A stretch of DNA of 14,000 nucleotides from JBLHUT01 sp047629975. Lineage in GTDB: Bacteria; Pseudomonadota; Alphaproteobacteria; Rhodobacterales; Rhodobacteraceae. The notes under the pieces were generated by a model. That model saw only the letters and a program-made list of their open reading frames with translations. It was not told the DNA's origin and did not search any database. The stretch spans positions 1-14,000 of the forward strand of contig JBLHUT010000061.1 in NCBI GenBank assembly GCA_047629975.1, given 5' to 3'. The number at the start of each line of letters is the position of its first letter. Position 1 is the stretch's first letter. A program made the translations under genes and the position numbers. Positions 5,670-12,367 of the stretch are shown one piece after another.

Positions 5670-6800
5670 TCAATAGCACGGCTCGAGCCTCGGGCTTGCA
5701 GGCACCTTGTGCTTCTTGGAAGGAATCGTGAACAAGGCCACAAATGCATAGGCAGCCGTGGCGCGCCCCATCGTTGCTTTCACAAAGCCGCCCAAACCGC
5801 CTTGCTTTTTGCCTTCGGCAACAACCAGACTTGCACGTTGCATCCGCTTGAGGTTGGGCATCCACCGCGCATGATCAATGTCCAGAGTGATCGGGAAAAT
5901 CTGCTTGGTCAGCTCGGATGTCTTGGTAAAGACCTCTTGGCCGTACCAATCCACATCAACACCCAACGCCTTGTGGAATACCGGCCGCTGATGGTCACGC
6001 ACGTACATCGTTGCATAAACGGCCGTGAGGAAGAACTTGATCCACATGACATTCATCCCGCTTGTCAGTTTCGGGTCGGTCTTCATCAAAAGCGCGAATG
6101 CTTCGCCGTGCGAAAACTCGTCGTTGCACCACTCACGGAACCACTTGAAAATGGGATGAAAGCGCAGCTCGGGGTTTTCTTCAAGGTGACGATAGATCGT
6201 GATGTACCGTGCATAACCGATTTTTTCGGACAGATACGTCGCATAGTAAATGAATTTCGGCTTGAAGTAGGTGTACTTCTTTTGCTGCGTCAGAAAACCC
6301 AGATTGACCCGGATACCCGCCTCGCGCAGCGCATCGTTGATAAAGCCCGCGTGGCGCGCCTCGTCCCGGGCCATCAATTGAAACAGGGTCGTGATGTCGT
6401 CGTTCGACCCACGCCGTTTCATCTCTTTGTAAAGAACGCAGCCTGAAAACTCGGCTGTGCAGGACGACACAAGAAAATCAATGAACTCGGCCCGCAGCTT
6501 TGGCTCCATGCCTTCCCAATCGACGGTTCCCCAGCTTTCGGTTTTTTTGAAGTGACCCTTGTTCGGGTCGGCCTTCATCTGGGCAATCAACTGGTCCCAT
6601 TCCTCGCGCACGGGGGTTACGTCGATCCGGTCCATCTCGTCAAAGTCAGTGGTATAGAACCGCGGCGTCAACAAGGTGTTCTGCATGGCAAGCTCGGTCG
6701 CCATTTCGCTGGTAATAACGTCAGGCAGCGCTTCCTGAAGGGCAATGGCCTCTTCGGCGGTTGCCGCCTCGGACGAATGTGTCGCGGTCTGGATATTCAT
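5670..6800 (-). CDS. acsF: Mg-protoporphyrin IX monomethyl ester oxidative cyclase
   Basis: Oxygen-dependent di-iron enzyme that closes the isocyclic fifth ring, turning Mg-protoporphyrin IX monomethyl ester into divinyl protochlorophyllide. At 376 residues it is slightly longer than the roughly 350-residue core because of an N-terminal extension and an SKKHKVPASPRLEPCY tail. Iron ligands expected for the family are visible: Glu117 (TAEFSG), Glu147 and His150 (ARDEARH), Glu228 and His231 (NDEFSHGE); the ARDEARHAGF and CNDEFSHGEAFAL segments are highly conserved. The start ATG at 6800 overlaps the upstream bciE stop by four bases (ATGA), with GAGG upstream, indicating translational coupling. 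This enzyme, rather than the anaerobic BchE, implies pigment synthesis under oxygen. bchE could still exist elsewhere in the genome. Confidence 0.96.
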   Translation of the reverse strand: MNIQTATHSSEAATAEEAIALQEALPDVITSEMATELAMQNTLLTPRFYTTDFDEMDRIDVTPVREEWDQLIAQMKADPNKGHFKKTESWGTVDWEGMEPKLRAEFIDFLVSSCTAEFSGCVLYKEMKRRGSNDDITTLFQLMARDEARHAGFINDALREAGIRVNLGFLTQQKKYTYFKPKFIYYATYLSEKIGYARYITIYRHLEENPELRFHPIFKWFREWCNDEFSHGEAFALLMKTDPKLTSGMNVMWIKFFLTAVYATMYVRDHQRPVFHKALGVDVDWYGQEVFTKTSELTKQIFPITLDIDHARWMPNLKRMQRASLVVAEGKKQGGLGGFVKATMGRATAAYAFVALFTIPSKKHKVPASPRLEPCY

Positions 6801-7093
6801 GACATCACCTCGTCAGAGAAGGAAAATTCGCACAGTTCCATAAATTCGAAATCACCGGTCATGCGGGTCCAAAGCTGCTCCAGCTTAGAGGCCCGCGTAA
6901 TCGTGGCGGTGCGGTCTTCGCTGATAACTTCTCCGTATGGCGCCATGATCTCGGGTCCGTGGACAAGCACCTGATCTCCCGGCCAAATGACTGCACCGTT
7001 ATTGAAACGGACATGCGCATGCAGGCTCTCGAACTTGTGGCTAATCTCGACCGTGCATGGTGCAGTTTCTTTCTCGCGTAGGAATATTCCCAT
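6797..7093 (-). CDS. bciE: Small cyclase partner protein BciE
   Basis: A 98-residue soluble protein encoded directly before acsF and sharing a 4-base overlap with it. It has no signal peptide or membrane helix. The body contains HAHVRFNNG (26-34), VIWPGDQVLVHG (35-46), PYGEVI (52-57), RTATITRASKLEQLWTRM (61-78) and a conserved acidic/aromatic tail TGDFEFMELCEFSFSDE (79-95). Published work on O2-dependent cyclases reports that alphaproteobacterial AcsF needs a small protein, BciE, from a gene conserved in these organisms; I recall it lying immediately upstream of acsF in Rhodobacter sphaeroides. Size and position here fit, so I assign bciE from synteny and memory of the family, not from an alignment. 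Start: ATG at 7093, preceded by AGGGAACAGAGAG. The alternative is to call it a conserved photosynthesis-cluster protein of unknown role. Confidence 0.78.
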   Translation of the reverse strand: MGIFLREKETAPCTVEISHKFESLHAHVRFNNGAVIWPGDQVLVHGPEIMAPYGEVISEDRTATITRASKLEQLWTRMTGDFEFMELCEFSFSDEVMS

Positions 7094-7117
7094 CTCTCTG
7101 TTCCCTTTTGGTATTTG

Positions 7118-7140
7118 GCACCCTCTGGCGAGGAGGGCAC
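7118..7140 (-). repeat. Stem-loop in the puhC-bciE gap
   Basis: The 90 bases between puhC and bciE hold a potential stem on the minus strand: GTGCCCTC (7140-7133) pairs with GAGGGTGC (7125-7118), 8 pairs including two G-U, with a 7-base loop. It ends 24 bases before the bciE start codon. No T-run follows, so an mRNA-stability or processing element is likelier than termination. Confidence 0.35.
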
Positions 7141-7183
7141 ATTGTCTTTATCTCGTTTGTCGCCTTTCAGCCCCGGTTCGGGA

Positions 7184-7654
7184 TTAGAAAAGTTTCGCAA
7201 ACGCAGCACGGTTTTCCGACCCGAAGCTTCCCAACTCCACAGTCCAACCCGTAATATCGTCGAAAATAGCCAAGCGGCCGTTTTCGTATTGGGCAAGCCG
7301 GACCGGCTCAAGCAGGTCCACCTGGTGCACGAACCGCTCGCGCTTCAAACCGATCCAGACCACCGAGATAAACCCGGCCTCTTTGGGACCGAAGGCTTTA
7401 AGAACCGAACCATCCTGTCGTTTTACAATGACAGATCCATTTGTACTACCTTCAAGTACAACTGTCGTTTGTGCAACAATTGTCGAGGGCAAAGGCTGCC
7501 CAACCAAAGTACGCTCCGTGAATACTGCATAACTTACAAGGACAAGCGTGCACAGTACCAGCATTCCCATCGCCTTAATCAGCGCCATGGGGATCATTTC
7601 ACGGTCTTCGTTGCGTAATGCGGGGCGGCGCGGTGTATTTGTCATATCGGACAT
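7184..7654 (-). CDS. puhC: Photosynthetic complex assembly protein PuhC
   Basis: Inner-membrane protein of 156 residues, member of the PuhC family (putative photosynthetic complex assembly protein), needed in Rhodobacter capsulatus for normal levels of the LH1-reaction-centre core. A basic, polar N-terminus (residues 1-22) precedes a single membrane helix at about 23-45; the rest, including ITGWTVELGSFG near the end, is expected in the periplasm. Start: ATG at 7654 with GAGAGG eight bases upstream, overlapping the puhB stop region; a second Met at residue 4 is possible. It follows puhB by 14 bases. The exact molecular role is not known. Confidence 0.9.
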   Translation of the reverse strand: MSDMTNTPRRPALRNEDREMIPMALIKAMGMLVLCTLVLVSYAVFTERTLVGQPLPSTIVAQTTVVLEGSTNGSVIVKRQDGSVLKAFGPKEAGFISVVWIGLKRERFVHQVDLLEPVRLAQYENGRLAIFDDITGWTVELGSFGSENRAAFAKLF

Positions 7655-7668
7655 TTTATAATCCTCTC

Positions 7669-8364
7669 TTATTCTGCTGGAACGGCGTTGCCACCCAGGC
7701 CCCGCATTTGATTTTCAGTTTGCGCCTGACGGACGGGTTGTGCTGTGACGCGTGAAATCTGGGGTTGCGACATCTGGCTTTCGGCCGCATCCGCAAGCAG
7801 TTCGGCAACATTGTGTGCATCCGGAATACAGCGGAAGGCGGGCTGCGGATCACGGACGTGCCACGGGCGAAGATGCGGCCACAACACAAGGTAAGACAGC
7901 ATCTGACCGCCCTCACGCTTGGGCTCAAGCGCGATCGTGCCGGTGCCATCCTTGCGCATATCAAGTGCTGCATTTTCAAGTTGCTTGAACGGAAGGTTGA
8001 AAGTCACCTGCAAGGCGGCACCGATGCGCAGCAGGACCCGCTCGGTCGTGATGGTATAGACCGTCGCACGCGCCTGCGCCCAACTGACCAGAAACAGAAT
8101 TCCGGTTGCCGCCAGACCAAGACCGATCAGCGGAACAGCCGATGCCAACGAAATTGCAGCAGAGTGATCAACACTCGCAGAGCCCACACGCCAAACGATC
8201 AGAACCGCAAAATACGCAATGACCCATTTAAGCATCAAACTTTCCACTGCCAGACGCCAGGCGTTTGGGCGCCCCTGCCAGAGAATCTGTTCTCCTTTTG
8301 GAAGTGGACCCGGAAGGCCGGGGGCGTGTTCGAATGCAAAGTCGTCGTGTGAATCCTGCGGCAT
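7669..8364 (-). CDS. puhB: Reaction-centre assembly protein PuhB
   Basis: Membrane protein of 231 residues, homologous to PuhB, which assists assembly of the reaction centre and indirectly LH1. The N-terminal motif LPKGEQILWQGRP (21-33) and TVYTITTERVLLRIG (101-115) mark a bacterial pleckstrin-homology-like fold. Two hydrophobic regions lie at about 46-60 and 69-96, and a family-typical LWPHLRPWHV occurs at 161-170. The last 35 or so residues (QMSQPQISRV onward) are polar and Gln-rich, probably disordered. Start: ATG at 8364 with AAGGGA upstream. The 86-base gap from puhA contains a strong stem-loop, listed separately. Confidence 0.9.
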   Translation of the reverse strand: MPQDSHDDFAFEHAPGLPGPLPKGEQILWQGRPNAWRLAVESLMLKWVIAYFAVLIVWRVGSASVDHSAAISLASAVPLIGLGLAATGILFLVSWAQARATVYTITTERVLLRIGAALQVTFNLPFKQLENAALDMRKDGTGTIALEPKREGGQMLSYLVLWPHLRPWHVRDPQPAFRCIPDAHNVAELLADAAESQMSQPQISRVTAQPVRQAQTENQMRGLGGNAVPAE

Positions 8365-8405
8365 GTTCTCATGTCCCTTGTCGGTAAAATCTTGATGTTT
8401 GTCGT

Positions 8406-8431
8406 GTCGGGGGGTGGCGAACTCCCCCGAC
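8406..8431 (-). repeat. Strong stem-loop between puhA and puhB
   Basis: GTCGGGGG and CCCCCGAC form a perfect 8-bp stem with a 10-base loop, 20 bases after the puhA stop codon. On the message strand it is not followed by U residues, so it is unlikely to be a full terminator. It could protect the 3' end of the abundant puhA message from exonucleases and so lower puhB relative to puhA, as intercistronic hairpins do in the puf operon. That role is inference. Confidence 0.55.
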
Positions 8432-8450
8432 GGTTTTAAGGGTGGCCGGC

Positions 8451-9194
8451 TCAGCAGTAGAGGTTACCGCCAGCGACATAGCCGCTGATCTTGTCTTCCT
8501 CGAGCAACGTCACCTTGTCGTCGGACTTGGTTGTCGGGATGCCCGCAAACCGGTCGGACGTCAGCGAACGGATCGCAACATAACCCGGGTTTATCTTGCA
8601 AAGCGGCATTGGCACGAGGCGTTTGCCACCCCCCAACTCGGCGGTCAGCTCGATCTCGAGATACCGGATCAACTGTTCCGGCTCATCGACCCACAACTCG
8701 CTGATGTGACCCACAAGTTTCTTGTCACGTCCGCCAACTTTCATGCCCACCGGATTTGTACCGGCAGAAACAATGAAGCCTTCACAATGGCTCATGGGGC
8801 GCAATTTGGGATGCCCCTTGCCATCAAGCTCGGGGACATCGCGGCGCGGTGCCCACGAGGCAGCCCCGACACCATCATCCATCGCATCGCCAGTCGGCAT
8901 GAAAGGCGAGCCAAAGCTCTTGGATGTCGCCTCCATCGGCAGTTCGCGGGCTTCGGGCTTCATGTCGGGCACGGTGACTTCACCGCGACCATGAGGCAGC
9001 AGGAACGTCTTGGGCTTTGGCAACGGAAACGGACCCTGGTTCGGGGCCGGCCCGCCGGAATCGCTCTCGAGCGGATAGCCTTCGCGCATGTTTTCCGTCT
9101 GAAGATAGTAGATCAGCACAGCAAAGAAGGCCCAGAAAAGCCAGATAGACAGGCTCGCCAGATCAAAGTTTCCAAAAAAGTTTACACCAACCAT
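8451..9194 (-). CDS. puhA: Photosynthetic reaction centre H subunit
   Basis: H subunit of the type II reaction centre, 247 residues, capping the cytoplasmic side of the L and M subunits and helping proton delivery to quinone QB. One membrane helix lies near the N-terminus (about 12-31), followed by the diagnostic YYLQTENMREGYPLE stretch (29-43), a Pro/Gly-rich linker and the beta-rich cytoplasmic domain. Family-like stretches are PKTFLLPHGRGEVTVP, GKGHPKLRPMSHCEGFIVSAG read in two parts, and DRFAGIP near the C-terminus. The ATG at 9194 (MVGVNFFG) is preceded by an excellent GGAGGT eight bases upstream; the frame extends to 9233, but those residues overlap lhaA. It follows lhaA by 19 bases. 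Confidence 0.97.
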   Translation of the reverse strand: MVGVNFFGNFDLASLSIWLFWAFFAVLIYYLQTENMREGYPLESDSGGPAPNQGPFPLPKPKTFLLPHGRGEVTVPDMKPEARELPMEATSKSFGSPFMPTGDAMDDGVGAASWAPRRDVPELDGKGHPKLRPMSHCEGFIVSAGTNPVGMKVGGRDKKLVGHISELWVDEPEQLIRYLEIELTAELGGGKRLVPMPLCKINPGYVAIRSLTSDRFAGIPTTKSDDKVTLLEEDKISGYVAGGNLYC

Positions 9195-9213
9195 TATATT
9201 TACCTCCGAGGGA

Positions 9214-10647
9214 TCAGGTGGGCATCTCTGCAAGACCTATCTTGCTGGAGACCCGTTGGGTGTTTGAGGGATTATGAGACTTGAGCCGCACCAGCGGTCC
9301 AAGGGCGATAAGTGTCGCGAACAAAAGCGCGATTTCAGTGTGATAAACGACAGAGTAACCCGTCGCCGGACCAAGCGCCTGTCCAAGCTCGCTGCCTGAA
9401 ACGACGTCGCGGATCGTGCCGCCGATAAAGATTGCCAAACCCGCAGCCGTGGCTTGGGCAGCCCCCCACGCACCAAGGGCCAGACCGCGCCCTGCAACGC
9501 CACCGGCAGGCATTGTCATCGCAGCCGTCAAAGTGGCGACAGCAAAAAGACCACCGCCAAAACCGATCCCGCAGGCTCCCGCAAAAAAGACCACAGGGGA
9601 GTCCAGCGGCGCGGCAAACACAACTGCTGAAAAGGCCACAACCCCGCTCAGAACGCCGGTCGATGCCATCCGGTAGGGATCCTTGCCCTGACCCAGCAGA
9701 CGCGCAGCGTATCCAAAGCCGATCAACGCACCCAAAGCCCAGACCGCCGTGAGCATCGTGGTGGCGCTTACAGAAAGACCAAGGATCTCACCGCCATAAG
9801 GCTCGAGAAGTACGTCCTGCATGCTAAAGGCCATGGTTCCGATGAAGACAACTGCGAGCAGTTTTCCAGCCTGACCGCCCTTTGCAAGATCGGCCCATGC
9901 ATCGGCAAATCGTGGCCGTGGCTCGGCGCGCTCTTCGACAGACATGGGGCGCACACGCTCTTGCTTCCAAAGGGCAACAACATTGAGCAGGATCGTAACT
10001 ACCGCAGTGCCCTGTACGACCTGAATAAGCAAAATCGGAGTAAAATCAGTCAAAAGCCAACCGATGATCAACGCAGAAACACCCATGCCCAACAAGAACA
10101 TGACGTAGAGGAGCGCAACGACCCGCGGGCGTGTCTCATCGGTGGCGCGGTCGCTTGCAAGTGCTAGGCCCGCGGTCTGTGTCATGTGCAACCCCAGACC
10201 GGTCATCAAAAACGCAAGCGCCGCCAGAACCTCGCCGGCGAAGGGCACGTCGTGGACCGTATCGCCGCCCAGAACCAACAGGGCCGAAGGCATCGCCGCC
10301 AACCCGCCCATTTGCCAAAGCGAGCCGAACCACATGTAGGGAATGCGCTTCCACCCGATGGCCGAACGGTGCGTATCAGACCGGAATCCCAGCAACGCCC
10401 GGAACGGGGCCACCAGCACCGGCAAGGCAATCATTGCCGCAACAACCATCGCCGCAACCGACAATTCCACGATCATCACACGGTTCAGCGTGCCCAAAAG
10501 CATGACCGACGCCATGCCCACAGAAATTTGAAACAACGACAAACGCAGCAATTCACGCATCGGAAACCCGACGCTTCCGGCATCTGCAAAGGGCAACATG
10601 CTGGCTGTGAACTTTGTAAGCGGATGCGGTTCTTTCGGCTTGGTCAC
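9214..10647 (-). CDS. lhaA: Light-harvesting complex 1 assembly protein LhaA (PucC family)
   Basis: Major-facilitator-like membrane protein of 477 residues with about twelve hydrophobic helices, belonging to the PucC/LhaA (BCD) family. LhaA promotes LH1 assembly around the reaction centre, possibly by delivering bacteriochlorophyll. Diagnostic segments are LPFADAGSVGFPMRELLRLS (18-37) and, after APFRALLGFRSDTHRSAIGW (80-99), the KRIPYMWFGSLWQMGGLA stretch (100-117); an EPYGGEILGLS motif lies in the second half. The start codon is GTG at 10647, sharing GTGA with the bchM stop, so its translation is probably coupled to bchM. Assignment to lhaA rather than pucC rests on position between bchM and puhA. 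Confidence 0.92.
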   Translation of the reverse strand: MTKPKEPHPLTKFTASMLPFADAGSVGFPMRELLRLSLFQISVGMASVMLLGTLNRVMIVELSVAAMVVAAMIALPVLVAPFRALLGFRSDTHRSAIGWKRIPYMWFGSLWQMGGLAAMPSALLVLGGDTVHDVPFAGEVLAALAFLMTGLGLHMTQTAGLALASDRATDETRPRVVALLYVMFLLGMGVSALIIGWLLTDFTPILLIQVVQGTAVVTILLNVVALWKQERVRPMSVEERAEPRPRFADAWADLAKGGQAGKLLAVVFIGTMAFSMQDVLLEPYGGEILGLSVSATTMLTAVWALGALIGFGYAARLLGQGKDPYRMASTGVLSGVVAFSAVVFAAPLDSPVVFFAGACGIGFGGGLFAVATLTAAMTMPAGGVAGRGLALGAWGAAQATAAGLAIFIGGTIRDVVSGSELGQALGPATGYSVVYHTEIALLFATLIALGPLVRLKSHNPSNTQRVSSKIGLAEMPT

Positions 10648-11318
10648 GTTCTCAACTCCAGGCAGTTGGAAATATAAAAACCGCTGGTGACGCGCTTCAC
10701 ATCACGCAGGCTTCCGGCCTCTTTCATCTCGCGACGCAAACGGGTCGTCGCGTGAGGGATCATGACAGGCGAGCGATCCGAACGTGGAAACAGCTTGCCC
10801 GCACCCCAGAACGCCAACAGAAACGGTGTGCGCGGTGCGACAGTGAAAACGATGTTCTGGCTTACCCGCGGCGAAAGCTGGCTGAGTTTCTCGCCAATAT
10901 CCGCGGCCGTATAGTAAATCAGGCTGTCCATCGCAAGCACGTGGTCAAATGTGCCAAGCGCCGGATCAAGCATGTCACCGGACCGGAAATCGACACGGTC
11001 GTGAAGATGCAGATCCAGCCGGCGCCGAGCGATATCAACCAAGGACGGCGAGATATCGATCGCAACCACATCGGCGCCGCGCGCCGCAAGCTCTGCCGTC
11101 ATCTGGCCCGCGCCGCACCCCGCATCAAGCACCCGGCGACCGCTGAGGTCCTCGGGCAACTGGTCAAGCATGATCGCGCGCATCCTGTCGCGTCCGGCAC
11201 GGACGGTCTGGCGAATACGGCTCACAGGCGCGTCCGAGGTCAGACGCTCCCATGTTTTGGTTGCCGTCCGGTCGAAATAATCTTCGACCCGCGCTTTTGT
11301 TGCGGCGTAGTCAGCCAT
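10644..11318 (-). CDS. bchM: Mg-protoporphyrin IX O-methyltransferase
   Basis: S-adenosylmethionine-dependent enzyme of 224 residues that methylates the C13 propionate of Mg-protoporphyrin IX, making the substrate of AcsF. The N-terminal VEDYFDRTATKTWERLTS is typical of BchM/ChlM. SAM motif I is VLDAGCGAGQMT (63-74), with VVAIDIS (84-90) following and YYISN-like FYISNCLELR at the end. The ATG at 11318 overlaps the bchL stop by one base (TGATG); a TTG immediately before it (11321) would add one residue. The end overlaps the lhaA GTG by four bases. It acts just after the Mg-chelatase subunit BchH encoded upstream. Confidence 0.95.
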   Translation of the reverse strand: MADYAATKARVEDYFDRTATKTWERLTSDAPVSRIRQTVRAGRDRMRAIMLDQLPEDLSGRRVLDAGCGAGQMTAELAARGADVVAIDISPSLVDIARRRLDLHLHDRVDFRSGDMLDPALGTFDHVLAMDSLIYYTAADIGEKLSQLSPRVSQNIVFTVAPRTPFLLAFWGAGKLFPRSDRSPVMIPHATTRLRREMKEAGSLRDVKRVTSGFYISNCLELRT

Positions 11319-12250
11319 CAATCAAACCCCAGAAGCTCGAAGATTTCGCGGTCCGGCAGAGGGGCAGGAGCAAGCGGATCGGTGCCAGCCCAAAGGGTCT
11401 CTGCCAACCGGATGTATTCTTTGCGAACATCGACAACTTCCTGATCGTCGGGCATCTCGAAGAGGGTCTTTTTCTTCAGGCGCGACCGGCGGATAGCATC
11501 CAGATCGGGCATATGTGCAATCCGGTTGAAGCCCACCGTCTTGCAATAACGATCAACCTCGTCAGTATCCTTGGAGCGGTTGGCCACACAGCCCGCAAGC
11601 CGGACTTTGTAATTCTTGGATTTCGCCTGAACCGCGGCGATAATCCGGTTCATCGCATAAATGCTGTCAAAATCATTTGCCGTGACAATCAACGCACGAT
11701 CCGCATGCTGCAACGGGGCTGCAAAACCACCACAGACAACATCACCCAGAACGTCAAAAATCACGACATCGGTTTCTTCGAGCATGTGGTGCTGTTTGAG
11801 CAACTTGACGGTTTGACCGACAACATAGCCACCGCACCCGGTTCCTGCGGGCGGGCCGCCGGCCTCGACGCATTTCACACCGTTGAAACCTTCAAAGACA
11901 AAGTCTTCGGGGCGCAGTTCTTCGGAGTGGAAATCCACGTCTTTGAGAATATCGATCACAGTCGGTACCAAGGTGCCCGTCAGCGTGAAAGTGCTGTCAT
12001 GCTTGGGGTCACAACCGATTTGCAAAACCCGCTTGCCAAGCATTGAAAAGGCCGCCGACAGGTTGCTGGAGGTCGTCGATTTGCCGATGCCGCCCTTACC
12101 ATAAACCGAGAACACTTTCGCGCCTTCGATCTTGGTATCTTCATCCTGGTGGACCTGAACAGAGCCTTCACCGTCCCCTCCCTTCAAGACGGGCGGTGAC
12201 ATGGTGGCGCGTGCCGCAGGCGGCTGTTTTGGATCATCATAGGGGCTCAT
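11318..12250 (-). CDS. bchL: Light-independent protochlorophyllide reductase iron protein
   Basis: ATP-dependent electron donor (NifH-like) to BchN-BchB in dark-operative protochlorophyllide reductase. The protein has 310 residues, with a roughly 40-residue variable N-terminus, then the P-loop SVYGKGGIGKSTTSSNLS (48-65), GCDPKHDST (79-87), and the [4Fe-4S] ligands Cys139 (GTGCGGY) and Cys173 (VVCGGF), each supplied per subunit of the dimer. DFDSIYAMNRI matches NifH/BchL. Start: ATG at 12250 with AAGGAGAG well placed at 12255-12262. It is separated from bchH by 117 bases containing a small stem-loop. bchN and bchB are not in the window and probably lie beyond bchH to the right. Confidence 0.96.
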   Translation of the reverse strand: MSPYDDPKQPPAARATMSPPVLKGGDGEGSVQVHQDEDTKIEGAKVFSVYGKGGIGKSTTSSNLSAAFSMLGKRVLQIGCDPKHDSTFTLTGTLVPTVIDILKDVDFHSEELRPEDFVFEGFNGVKCVEAGGPPAGTGCGGYVVGQTVKLLKQHHMLEETDVVIFDVLGDVVCGGFAAPLQHADRALIVTANDFDSIYAMNRIIAAVQAKSKNYKVRLAGCVANRSKDTDEVDRYCKTVGFNRIAHMPDLDAIRRSRLKKKTLFEMPDDQEVVDVRKEYIRLAETLWAGTDPLAPAPLPDREIFELLGFD

Positions 12251-12266
12251 AAAGCTCTCCTTCCCT

Positions 12267-12286
12267 GAAAAGGCGGCTACCTTTTC
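12267..12286 (-). repeat. Stem-loop before the bchL ribosome site
   Basis: GAAAAGG (12286-12280 on the message strand) and CCTTTTC (12273-12267) form a perfect 7-bp stem with loop TAGCCG, 4 bases upstream of the bchL AAGGAG. A second small dyad, GTCCA/TGGAC (12294-12298 and 12307-12311), and two ttacgt direct repeats lie just beyond it. Their placement suggests an intercistronic processing or stability element, or tuning of bchL translation. Nothing else is visible in the bchH-bchL gap. Confidence 0.4.
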
Positions 12287-12367
12287 TTGTTACGTCCAGT
12301 TTCCCTTGGACTTTACGTGCTGCGTCGAAACCATTCCCGTTGCAGCCTGCATTCAAAAAGACCGTTT

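Noticed and set aside
5709..6446. A 245-codon plus-strand frame
   Set aside because: Antisense to the strongly conserved core of acsF; no independent support.
6859..7311. A 150-codon minus-strand frame overlapping bciE and the puhC end
   Set aside because: It overlaps two better-supported genes in another frame. The Arg/Ser/Leu-rich product looks like a frame-shifted reading.
8442..9284. A 280-codon plus-strand frame
   Set aside because: Antisense to puhA and part of lhaA, both confidently identified. The composition is that of a shadow frame.
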